Origin: Brevibacillus sp. DP1.3A
GTDB lineage: Bacteria > Bacillota > Bacilli > Brevibacillales > Brevibacillaceae
Reading direction: 5' to 3'
Assembly: GCF_013284245.2 (NCBI RefSeq)
Contig: NZ_CP085876.1
Location: 5,714,001 to 5,778,000 of the forward strand
Length of the DNA: 64,000 nt
Part shown: piece after piece, positions 41,656-49,369 of the stretch
Position numbering within the stretch: the first letter of the stretch is position 1
How the letters are laid out: the number at the start of each line of letters is the position of its first letter
Translations under genes and position numbers: made by a program
Notes under the pieces: model-generated
Database searches by the model: none
What the model was told of the DNA's origin: nothing
What the model saw: the letters and a program-made list of their open reading frames with translations, nothing else

Positions 41656-42074
41656 CTGTTGTGGTGGGGAGGAAACAGGAGAAAACGCTCAGATTCTTGG
41701 AACACCTGCGCGGGAGCCTTGGTAGGTGTGTCCAAAGATCTTCGCTGTTTTCTCCTGTTTCCTCTGCGAACTATTCGAGATTCCACCTTCTTTTTATTAA
41801 GAAGAAATAGACCACATGAATGCTGCTTTCAAAGATGTAAATAAAAGCCGCGTGGGAAGAAGCACATTTCCAGTCCTAGCGCCTCTGGAGCCCTACTTAG
41901 CTCCGAAATAAATGGCGGGGGTTTTCAGCTTCAACCTCTGCGAATACATCCTCGAAACTCTACTTTTGAAGCGCTCCCGACATTTATTTCGGAGCGGACA
42001 GTTCCATCCCGCAGTAGGGCGTAGGCCGAAGCGTAGACTGGAAATGGGCTTCTTCCCCTTCCACTACAGCTACT
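41651..42074. repeat. Large three-stem palindromic element, copy B
   Basis: Non-coding. P1: 41652-41664 pairs with 42061-42073 (12 of 13). P2: AGGAAACAGGAGAAAAC (41670-41686) pairs perfectly with 41747-41763, continuing as TTGGAACACCT against AGGTGTGTCCAA. P3: GAAGAAGCACATTTCC near 41858 pairs with GGAAATGGGCTTCTTC near 42050 with one mismatch. It encloses AGCCCTACT/AGTAGGGCG, a perfect 14-bp CTCCGAAATAAATG/CATTTATTTCGGAG and GCTTCAA/TTGAAGC. It has the same stem order and orientation as copy A, with shared end sequences. P2 lacks the extra inner hairpin of copy A. Confidence 0.85.
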
Positions 42075-42083
42075 ATAAACAAA

Positions 42084-42129
42084 AACAAAAAAAGGATAGC
42101 CTCCCGAAGAAGCTATCCTTTTTGTTTTT
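42084..42129. terminator. Bidirectional terminator after element B
   Basis: AAAAAGGATAGC pairs with GCTATCCTTTTTG, with flanking A and T runs. It ends the motAB operon on the minus strand. Confidence 0.9.
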
Positions 42130-42937
42130 ACGGATTCACACTATTTTTCGGAGGAGAAGCCAGATCACGCAGGATTGCTACCTCTACCCGTCTGTTTTTC
42201 GCTCTGCCTTCTGCCGTCGTATTCGGCGCTACCGGATGGTATTCTCCCAAGCCTGTCGCGCTGAATTTCGTCGGGTCTAGGTTCTTGTTTTCCAGAAGCA
42301 CCTTCAAGAAGTTAACCGAACGTTTGGCACTGAGATCCCAGTTGGACGGGAACTCTGCACGGCGAATCGGCACATTGTCCGTATGACCAGTTACGGTCAC
42401 TTTTTTCGGGTGAGGCACCAGCATCGCTGCCATTTCAGACGCAAGCTTTCTCGCTTCCGGTTTCAGATCAGCTTTACCGGAGTCAAACAGCGCATTGTCC
42501 AAAATGGTGATCAGCAGTCCTTCATCGGTCAGCTTGGTCTGGAGCTTGTCCTGTAGCTTGTTTTGCTGAATGTATCCGTCCAGCTTTGTCTGCAGCTTTT
42601 TCAAGTCCTCTGTTTCTTTGCGGACCGCTTCTTCCAGACGCTTTTCTTCTTCTGTCTTCTGTTTTTCTGCTTCCTGCGCGCCTTTGTGCAAGGTTTGTTG
42701 CTGAAGTTCTGGGTCTAGCGGTACCGGGCTTGGGTAGTTCATGACTCCCACACCGCCGTTGATTGCAACGTTGAAGGACCGAACCATTTGGTCGAACTTC
42801 TTCGCATCCATCTCGCTAGAGGCGAACAACACGATAAACAAAGCGAGCAGAAGGGTGAGCAAGTCCGCGTATGGAATTAGCCAAGACTCGTCCATATGCT
42901 CTTCATGATGAGCATGTCTCTTTGGTCGCTTAGCCAT
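42128..42937 (-). CDS. motB: Flagellar motor stator protein MotB
   Basis: 269 residues. One N-terminal membrane helix holds the ion-binding Asp: DESWLIPYADLLTLLLALFIVLFASS (about 16-41, Asp near 25). A plug and Glu/Lys-rich linker follow, then an OmpA-type peptidoglycan-binding domain (about 140-260) with VTGHTDNVPIRR, SNWDLSAKRSVNFL and GRAKNRRVEVAIL. The helix sequence is the proton-type MotB form rather than sodium-type MotS. It overlaps motA by 8 nt. Confidence 0.95.
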   Translation of the reverse strand: MAKRPKRHAHHEEHMDESWLIPYADLLTLLLALFIVLFASSEMDAKKFDQMVRSFNVAINGGVGVMNYPSPVPLDPELQQQTLHKGAQEAEKQKTEEEKRLEEAVRKETEDLKKLQTKLDGYIQQNKLQDKLQTKLTDEGLLITILDNALFDSGKADLKPEARKLASEMAAMLVPHPKKVTVTGHTDNVPIRRAEFPSNWDLSAKRSVNFLKVLLENKNLDPTKFSATGLGEYHPVAPNTTAEGRAKNRRVEVAILRDLASPPKNSVNP

Positions 42938-43745
42938 TTACCGCAGCTCCTTCCTCCCTCTTCTCTTCCTTCATTTCTTCTTTCATCTCTGCACGCTCTT
43001 GGTATGGAATGTAAACCAGCAGCTTTTGTTCAATTGCAGTCGGGGATACACCCGCTTGAATGGAAAGCAATCCTTCGACCATGATTTTTTTGATTTCGAT
43101 TTCTGCCTTTGATTTCCGTTTGAGCTTGGTCGCGAACGGGTGCCATAATACGTAACCCGTGAAAATACCGAGCAAGGTAGCTACGAACGCCGCCGCAATC
43201 GATATACCCAATGCATCGATGTCACTCAAGTTACCCAAGGCGGCAATCAGACCGACAACCGCACCCAATACCCCGAGAGTCGGAGCGTAGCTTCCCGCTT
43301 GGCTAAAGACGAGTGCCCCTGCCTGATGGCGCTCTTCAATGGCGTGAATTTCTTCATTCAGAACATCGCGAACAAAATCCGGTTCCCCACCATCAATGAT
43401 CATCTTCATGCCGTTACGCAGAAATGGATCTTCAATCTCATCAGAAGTGTTTTCCAGTGCAAGCAATCCTTCGCGACGAGCGATGGAAGCCCAGTTCATA
43501 AACTGACCGATCAATTCTTTTTTTTCAGGGAGCTTTTCTTCTTTAAATATTATCTTGAAAAGAGCAGGAATACGTTTGATTTCCGACATAGGAAATGCGT
43601 TACAGATAGCAGCAACAGTACCTACGATGATGATCATAAATGCTGCTGGATTCAGTAATGCCATCGGACTCGCATGCTTCAAGATCATCCCGACCACTAC
43701 TGCAATAATACCCAAAACTATACCTATCAAGGTAGACTTTTCCAT
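42930..43745 (-). CDS. motA: Flagellar motor stator protein MotA
   Basis: 271 residues from MEKSTLIGIVLG, with GGGAG about 8 nt upstream. Four membrane helices (about 5-25, 30-50, 150-170, 183-203); the stator signature near the third helix is YAPTLGVLGAVVGLIAAL. With MotB it forms the stator that converts ion flow into torque. The C-terminus ends in a charged Glu/Lys tail. Confidence 0.95.
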   Translation of the reverse strand: MEKSTLIGIVLGIIAVVVGMILKHASPMALLNPAAFMIIIVGTVAAICNAFPMSEIKRIPALFKIIFKEEKLPEKKELIGQFMNWASIARREGLLALENTSDEIEDPFLRNGMKMIIDGGEPDFVRDVLNEEIHAIEERHQAGALVFSQAGSYAPTLGVLGAVVGLIAALGNLSDIDALGISIAAAFVATLLGIFTGYVLWHPFATKLKRKSKAEIEIKKIMVEGLLSIQAGVSPTAIEQKLLVYIPYQERAEMKEEMKEEKREEGAAVNG

Positions 43746-43836
43746 CGTGACACTCCCTACTTCCATAATCGAAATCTATCTATATATGGTTTCGGAATTT
43801 TTGCTCTCACTTGTGAGGCTTTTTGAAAAAAACCGC

Positions 43837-44568
43837 TCATCCAAACGACTGAACTAGTCCAATCATGACCAAAAGTCCTAGAATGAACGAAAAAGTCGCA
43901 GATCGAGCATGACCATCTCCATGGCTTTCGGGGATGAGCTCCTTGTAAACGATAAACAACATCGCGCCTGCGGCAAAGGAAAGCCCATATGGCACCAGCC
44001 CTTGAACCACAGAGGTCAGGTAATAGCCACAGATTCCAGAGACGATTTCGACTGCTCCAGTCATCGTAGCCAAAATAAACGCCTTGAGACGACTGACCCT
44101 TTGATTAATCAGGAAGAGAGCGACCAGGAAGCCTTCTGGTGCATTTTGCAGACCGATTGCAAAAGAAATCAGGCCACCCAAGCCGGATTGTTCACTCGAA
44201 TAGCTCACGCCAACGGATAAGCCCTCTGGAATATTGTGCAAGGTAATCGCGGACAAAATCAGCAGCGATTGCGAATCCATCGAAATGTTGATTCTCGTAT
44301 GCTCCAGATCGATATGCGGGACGATGCTTTCCAACACCGTAAGCATCAATGTTCCGGTAAGCACTCCCAAACAAACGATAATAAATGGCGCGCTATGAAG
44401 TGCCTGTGGGATCAGACTGAATGTCGAGGCAGCCACCATAATTCCAGCCGTAAACGCCAGCAATATATCCCGCCATCGATGTGATACCGACTTAAAAAAA
44501 AGGATAGGCAAGGCGCCCACTCCAGTAGCCATGGCAGAAAGAAAGCTACCTATCAGTAGTTGTTCCAT
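43837..44568 (-). CDS. ZIP family metal transporter
   Basis: 243 residues, eight helices. Helix 4 has the metal site HNIPEGLSVGVSY (about 112-124), and helix 5 has IGLQNAPEGFLVALF, where Asn-Ala-Pro-Glu replaces the usual His. The cytosolic loop is short and not His-rich. GufA/ZupT-like proteins import Zn or other divalent cations. Monocistronic. Confidence 0.9.
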   Translation of the reverse strand: MEQLLIGSFLSAMATGVGALPILFFKSVSHRWRDILLAFTAGIMVAASTFSLIPQALHSAPFIIVCLGVLTGTLMLTVLESIVPHIDLEHTRINISMDSQSLLILSAITLHNIPEGLSVGVSYSSEQSGLGGLISFAIGLQNAPEGFLVALFLINQRVSRLKAFILATMTGAVEIVSGICGYYLTSVVQGLVPYGLSFAAGAMLFIVYKELIPESHGDGHARSATFSFILGLLVMIGLVQSFG

Positions 44569-44691
44569 GTGTGTTCCTCCACGTAATAATGCCGCTCTTC
44601 AGATGATACCATCTAGGTTCACAGTAAAGATATACGGAACAAACGGCCTTCTACTATCATATTTCCCGAATCGAAACGGTACGCCTTTTTG

Positions 44692-45207
44692 TTAGGCCTT
44701 TTTTGTTAAACGGATCACATCCAGCAAATCGATTTTTTGTCTTGTTTTTTCATGATACAGCCACTTTTCCTGAACATGATCCACAAATAAAATTCCGTCT
44801 AAATGGTCGATTTCATGCTGCATACAAACAGCTAGGAATCCGTCTCCCGAAAGGATCATTTCCTCACCTTGTCTGTTCAACGTCTTTACCTTTACATGCT
44901 CGGCTCTCTTTACATTGCCATAGTAACCCAGAAAAGATAAGCAAGCTTCCATCCCGATTTGTTCGCCACTCTTTTCTATGATTTCCGGATTAATGAGCTC
45001 AATTAATCCATCTCCACAATCCATGACAATCACTCTGCGAAGAATGCCTACTTGAGGTGCGGCAAGGCCAGCACGGCCGTCCGTGGCATATAAGGTTTCA
45101 GCCATCTCATCCAGTAGCTTGAACGTTTTCGCATTCAGCTCATCCACTGGCTTGGCTACTTTGCGCAAGATTGGGTCTCCAAAAGGCAAAATCTGTTTCA
45201 CTGCCAT
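44692..45207 (-). CDS. def: Peptide deformylase
   Basis: 171 residues. Motif 1 GLAAPQVGIL (about 46-55); motif 2 reads EACLSFLGYYG (metal Cys near 97), with Ala where many enzymes have Gly and without the usual Pro; motif 3 MQHEIDHLDGILF (about 136-148) supplies both His and the catalytic Glu. It removes formyl from nascent proteins. It is not next to fmt; instead it follows an XRE regulator by 4 nt, so this may be a second, regulated deformylase. Confidence 0.93.
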   Translation of the reverse strand: MAVKQILPFGDPILRKVAKPVDELNAKTFKLLDEMAETLYATDGRAGLAAPQVGILRRVIVMDCGDGLIELINPEIIEKSGEQIGMEACLSFLGYYGNVKRAEHVKVKTLNRQGEEMILSGDGFLAVCMQHEIDHLDGILFVDHVQEKWLYHEKTRQKIDLLDVIRLTKKA

Positions 45208-45211
45208 CTTT

Positions 45212-45454
45212 TTATGCTCCCTTCACTCTATTAGGCGGTGTATATGCCCACAAGTCATTTGGTGTACACTCCAGAGCTGTACAGAGTGCATCAAGTGTCT
45301 CGGCTTTCATTTGTTTGGGTTGACTGGTTAGTAAAGCACTGATGGAGGCTGGAGACAGACTGTAATTTGCTTTCTCTTTCAACAGCCTTGCTAAAGCGGC
45401 TCCCGTCCAAACTCCTCTTTCTGCCATTACTTTTCGCAACATCCAGACAAGCAT
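45212..45454 (-). CDS. XRE-type HTH regulator in operon with def
   Basis: 80 residues from an ATG with TGAGGGG about 9 nt upstream. It is essentially one lambda-repressor-like domain: ALARLLKEKANYSLSPASISALLTSQPKQMKAETLDALCTALECTPNDLWAYTP, read in two blocks (about 20-45 and 46-73), of the YozG/HTH_26 type. It lies 4 nt upstream of def. A symmetric operator sits at its own promoter, so autoregulation of the XRE-def operon is likely. Confidence 0.85.
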   Translation of the reverse strand: MLVWMLRKVMAERGVWTGAALARLLKEKANYSLSPASISALLTSQPKQMKAETLDALCTALECTPNDLWAYTPPNRVKGA

Positions 45455-45492
45455 CTTTTCACCCCTCAAAAATTTCGGCATCAACTAATTTT

Positions 45493-45509
45493 ATTAGGCA
45501 ACACCTAAT
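45493..45509 (-). promoter_or_regulatory. Inverted-repeat operator at XRE-def promoter
   Basis: ATTAGG-N5-CCTAAT directly follows an extended -10 (TGGTATATT on the minus strand). A dimeric HTH protein bound here would block initiation. Confidence 0.55.
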
Positions 45510-45532
45510 ATACCATATTTTGCATACAGAAA

Positions 45533-45563
45533 TAAAAAAACGCCAAATAATTGGCGTTTTTGA
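45533..45563. terminator. Terminator between flavin reductase gene and XRE promoter
   Basis: AAAACGCCAA pairs with TTGGCGTTTT, 4-nt loop, long flanking A/T runs. Confidence 0.9.
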
Positions 45564-45567
45564 CGTT

Positions 45568-46170
45568 CTACGTTTCTGATCGATATGTTTTTCCCAACTG
45601 ATCACTTAGACCAAAATAATGGCGGAAGTTGTAAATCAGCGGATTCCATGCTTGTGGATTCACGTGTTGAGCACTTTGGACAATCTGTTTGTCTGCATGG
45701 ACGTGACGCACTTCTGTCTCCACAATCGCAAACATGTCGGCATATTCCGGAAAACGGATTGTGCGGACGACAGCTTCGAGTTGAAGAGGGCATTCTCCCA
45801 CTCGCTTTGGACGAACGCTATCAGAGTCAACAGGAGTCAGCTTGGCTGCCTGAAACTTATCCGCTTCATAACGGAAGCCCAGTTCTTTTTTATAGGCGGG
45901 TACGGGATTGCTGCCTGTTAGCGGAGCCAATGCTTCTACTTGCTGCCACATGGAGGCATCCGGCAAATTGATGACACACTCCGGCCGCTGACGCAAATTT
46001 TCCAATCCATGCGAGCCAAACCCGAGTCCTAGAATGACATAATTTCCTAACGCCCATGACGATGAAATGGGACTGATATTCGTTGTTCCATCTTCATTTT
46101 CAGTCGTCAACAGGACGACGGGAGTTCCGTAATACAAAATCTTCGGCTGGATGGTCGTATGGCTAGTCAT
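45568..46170 (-). CDS. Flavin reductase-like domain protein
   Basis: 200 residues from the second ATG, 8 nt after GGAGG; the first ATG is too close to that site. The FMN-binding split-barrel shows ILYYGTPVVLLTTENEDGTTNISPISSSWALG (about 11-42) and FGSHGLENLRQRPECVINLPD. Members reduce flavin with NAD(P)H or act as FMN-dependent oxidoreductases for a partner. No monooxygenase is adjacent. Substrate unknown. Confidence 0.85.
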   Translation of the reverse strand: MTSHTTIQPKILYYGTPVVLLTTENEDGTTNISPISSSWALGNYVILGLGFGSHGLENLRQRPECVINLPDASMWQQVEALAPLTGSNPVPAYKKELGFRYEADKFQAAKLTPVDSDSVRPKRVGECPLQLEAVVRTIRFPEYADMFAIVETEVRHVHADKQIVQSAQHVNPQAWNPLIYNFRHYFGLSDQLGKTYRSET

Positions 46171-46273
46171 GAACATAGCCTCCTTTGACTAGAATCACTC
46201 TTGCTATGACTTATTCTAGTCGAGGATTATTTCCATCGCGCTCGAAGTATGAATGTATGCTTACCTCCGCAAC

Positions 46274-47059
46274 TTAGCGTGCTCCTGCTTTTTGCAGGAT
46301 TTGTACTATCTCGTGATAACCTCGTTCTTTTGCACGATACAGAGGTGTTTTTCCTTCGCTATCCGGGATGTTCACATCAGCGCCATGGTCGATTAACAGT
46401 TGGACCATCTCTTGTTGTTTTTTTCTTCCATCGTTCAATACGATTGCTTCCATCAGTGCTGTCCAGCCTGGATTGTTCACATGGTTGACGTCTACATCGG
46501 TCCGGGTAAGAAGCTCCTTTGCTACTTCCACATACCCATGTTCTCCCGCTGGAATCAAAGGTGTTCCTCCGAAACGGTTGTAAATCTTCGTATCTGGGCC
46601 TGCATCGATAACCAGCTTCAAGATTTCTAAGTACCCTTCTGCTCCCGCATACAAGAACGGATTATCTTGCCGGTCGTCCTGAATATTGATGTCAGCTCCT
46701 GCTTCAATGAGGACCTTCACGGTTTCCACATGGTTGCCGTGTGTAGCAGCCATCGCCGCTGTTCTTCCACGATCATCCTGTGCGTTTATCTCAGCCCCTG
46801 CTACCAGGCTCGCCTTGACTTCATCGGTTTTGCCCTCGGCTGCTGCAGAGAGTAGTTTTTTGTTCAGTTCTTTCACTTCTTCTTGTGATAGAGTTGGTTT
46901 TTTCCCTGGTTGAGACTGTTGCTGTGGTGGCTGTGGTGTTGCTGGTTGTTGTTGCTGCTGCTGGGCGGTCGTTACAGCCGGAGCTGTTGTGGACGGTTCA
47001 TCCATGCAGCCAGTCAACAGCATTCCGAATGGGATTGTAGTGAGAATGAGTTTGTACAT
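46274..47059 (-). CDS. Ankyrin-repeat lipoprotein
   Basis: 261 residues. Lipoprotein signal ending LLTGC (Cys 18), a Gln/Pro/Thr-rich linker with a run of six Gln (about 33-52), then five ankyrin repeats (about 65-258) such as GRTAAMAATHGNHVETVKVLIEAGADIN and GKTPLYRAKERGYHEIVQILQ, given in part. It is anchored outside the membrane and probably mediates protein contacts. No partner toxin or enzyme is adjacent. Confidence 0.9.
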   Translation of the reverse strand: MYKLILTTIPFGMLLTGCMDEPSTTAPAVTTAQQQQQQPATPQPPQQQSQPGKKPTLSQEEVKELNKKLLSAAAEGKTDEVKASLVAGAEINAQDDRGRTAAMAATHGNHVETVKVLIEAGADINIQDDRQDNPFLYAGAEGYLEILKLVIDAGPDTKIYNRFGGTPLIPAGEHGYVEVAKELLTRTDVDVNHVNNPGWTALMEAIVLNDGRKKQQEMVQLLIDHGADVNIPDSEGKTPLYRAKERGYHEIVQILQKAGAR

Positions 47060-47153
47060 TTGGCACCTTCTTCCTTGGTATGTTATTGAGATATAGGCCT
47101 AAGCCCGGTTGCGTACCGAGCTTAGAGTGCCTGTTAAGAGGTTTCGTTCGTGA

Positions 47154-49172
47154 TTATTTTGTCGTGAAGGTAAGTCCTGCCCATTGCCCTACAGGAGTAA
47201 CGGAATACAGGGTGTTTGGTTCTAATTTGCCGCCGTTCATGATCTCAAAGATTCCCGTAGCGCCTTTGCGTGTTGTTACCTTGTATTGGGCAACAAGCTC
47301 TGTCCCATCTGGTGCTGTAAGCGTGATTTGGCGGAAAGCAAACAGTTCATCACGCGGGTCTGTGCTGAGTCTTACCTCCAGCGTAGTCTCGTTTACTTCT
47401 TTTACAGAGCGAATCGTAAGCGGATTGATCGCTTTTGCAGTGAACTTGGCATCCTTAATATCGGCCCAATCAGATGTAACGGTGTATTCTACACCTGGGA
47501 TCAGTGTCTCCCCTGCTGGCAAACGGAATTTTGGCTCCTGTCGACCATCTGTGGCTTGTGTAAATGGAACGTACGTCGCTGCGATTGGCTCGCCACCCTC
47601 TGGCGTGATGTACACTTGTGCCATTCTCAGAGATGAAATGATCTCATAGCTCTTTCCACGGTAGCGATTGTTTTCATCCAATACAAAATCCAGACCATTT
47701 CGTTTCCCGACATTAGAAGCAATCACATTTTCATAGTCCGTTACGCCAGCACGCAGGCTTGATTCGATCTCAATCGTATCGTACGCTACCTGACGGGCTT
47801 CGACCATGTCCAGCCTATCGCTGTTTGTTTCAAAAGTGCCTGCCTCATCGTCTTTGTATGTCAACGTGTAAGTCATGTCGGAAGCCTGAGGAGTCGTTGG
47901 AACCAAGTAGGTAGCGGTTGTCCCTGTTTTTAATTGCGGGATATTGCGAATCGTCAAACCGTTATCAAATTGGAAATTTTCCTGTGCTTGCGCAAGCGCC
48001 AGATCTTCTGTTACGAGTGGAGCTGAGAAGGTAACTTCCAATGTGATCGGATTGAGCGACTTGATGCTACGTACTTCTGCATTTTCATCTGGTTGGGCAT
48101 CCGTTGTAACAGACACGTTTCGCGCTGTAGCCCATTCTCCTACTGGTCTCACCTGATAGATGACATTTGAAGCCAGCTCTTCGCCGTTCATGATTTCAAA
48201 CGTTCCCGTTGCTCCTTTGCGCGTCGTAAATTTGTATTGGGCAACCAGCTCTGTTCCATCTGGAGCTGTCAACGTGATGCGGCGGAGTGGAAAAATCTCT
48301 TCGCGCGGATCGCGTCGCAGTGTGACATCGAGTGTTGTTTCACTTGTAGCTTCTACAGACTGGATGGTAAGTGGATCAAATTCTTTCGCCGTAAAGGTAG
48401 CGTCACGGAAATCAGCCCAGTCAGCGGAAACCGTGTAAGTGACACCCGGCTCAAGCTGCTCTCCCTCTGGCAGACGGAATTTCGGTTCTTGACGACCATC
48501 CGTATTCTGGGTGAACGGAACGTAAGTAGCAATGATCGGCTCACCGTTTCTTGGTGTCAGAGTTACTTGTGTACCGCGCAAGGAAGAGATGATTTGGTAT
48601 TCCTTTCCTTTGTAACGGTTGTCCTCATCTAGTTCAAAGTCTAGACCGCCTCGATTGCCTGCGTACGCTTCGATTACATTCCCGTAATCTGTTACGCGGT
48701 CACTAAGGCGCGACTCTAGCTCAATGGTATCATTGTCTACTTGACGTGCCTCTCTCATATTGATTTGTTCTGTGTTGGCTGCGAAAGTGCCTACTTCCTC
48801 GCCTTTGTAGCTAAAGGTATACGTCGTTCCTTCCTCTTGCGGGGTAGTAGGTACGATGTAGGTAGATTTGAATCCAGTTTTTAGCTGTGGAACATTTCGA
48901 ATGGATAGGTCGTTATCAAATTCGAAGTTTTTCTGTGCGTTGTTGAGTGCCACTTCTTCTGAGCTGAGCGGCTCTGCAAAGGTGATCTCTAGTGTAATGG
49001 AATTCAGAGACTTGATGCTCGTTACCTCAACAGCTTCGCTTTCGGCCTGCTTATCATGAGAGGCTGCTCTCGCGACTGTATCCATGTTCAGAACGTTGAA
49101 AGGAACCGCTACCCCTGTTCCAAGCATCGACGCAAGTATAAGTAGTGAGAGGTGCTTTTTCGTTTTCTTCAT
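47154..49172 (-). CDS. Secreted surface protein of two 317-residue tandem repeats
   Basis: 672 residues from an ATG with AAGGAG 9 nt upstream. A signal peptide (about 1-37) ends near ARAA. The rest is an internal duplication: VTSIKSLNSITLEITF and VRSIKSLNPITLEVTF start the two halves, and TTRKGATG(T/I)FEIMNG closes each. Each half looks like three or four Ig-like beta domains. No SLH domain, LPXTG or membrane anchor is present, so attachment to the wall is unclear. Function unknown; adhesive or wall structural role is inference. Confidence 0.85.
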   Translation of the reverse strand: MKKTKKHLSLLILASMLGTGVAVPFNVLNMDTVARAASHDKQAESEAVEVTSIKSLNSITLEITFAEPLSSEEVALNNAQKNFEFDNDLSIRNVPQLKTGFKSTYIVPTTPQEEGTTYTFSYKGEEVGTFAANTEQINMREARQVDNDTIELESRLSDRVTDYGNVIEAYAGNRGGLDFELDEDNRYKGKEYQIISSLRGTQVTLTPRNGEPIIATYVPFTQNTDGRQEPKFRLPEGEQLEPGVTYTVSADWADFRDATFTAKEFDPLTIQSVEATSETTLDVTLRRDPREEIFPLRRITLTAPDGTELVAQYKFTTRKGATGTFEIMNGEELASNVIYQVRPVGEWATARNVSVTTDAQPDENAEVRSIKSLNPITLEVTFSAPLVTEDLALAQAQENFQFDNGLTIRNIPQLKTGTTATYLVPTTPQASDMTYTLTYKDDEAGTFETNSDRLDMVEARQVAYDTIEIESSLRAGVTDYENVIASNVGKRNGLDFVLDENNRYRGKSYEIISSLRMAQVYITPEGGEPIAATYVPFTQATDGRQEPKFRLPAGETLIPGVEYTVTSDWADIKDAKFTAKAINPLTIRSVKEVNETTLEVRLSTDPRDELFAFRQITLTAPDGTELVAQYKVTTRKGATGIFEIMNGGKLEPNTLYSVTPVGQWAGLTFTTK
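47190..49060 (-). repeat. 951-bp tandem duplication inside surface-protein gene
   Basis: CGCCGTTCAT occurs at 47231 and again at 48182, an offset of exactly 951 bp (317 codons), with similar sequence throughout. The copies have diverged mostly at silent and conservative positions, so the duplication is not recent. Confidence 0.85.
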
Positions 49173-49318
49173 ACGATCATCTCCTTGTCTACGATGGGGG
49201 ATCAACCCTCTGAATCTATCGTAGTCGGTAGAGATAAACTCCTACTAAACCTGTTCTTAATGAACTATTTCGTAAAGATTAACTTTTTCTAAAAAAATGA
49301 CAATGGACAGAAGAAAAA

Positions 49319-49349
49319 ACAAAAACGCCAATCACTTTGGCGTTTTTGC
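49319..49349. terminator. Terminator downstream of chemoreceptor gene
   Basis: AAAACGCCAA pairs with TTGGCGTTTTT; nearly the same hairpin as at 45533. Confidence 0.9.
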
Positions 49350-49369
49350 GTTCGTTTATTCGGTTATGC

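Noticed and set aside
41912..42280. 122-codon open frame covering part of element B and the end of motB
   Set aside because: It crosses the element, a strong terminator and antisense motB; no ribosome site.
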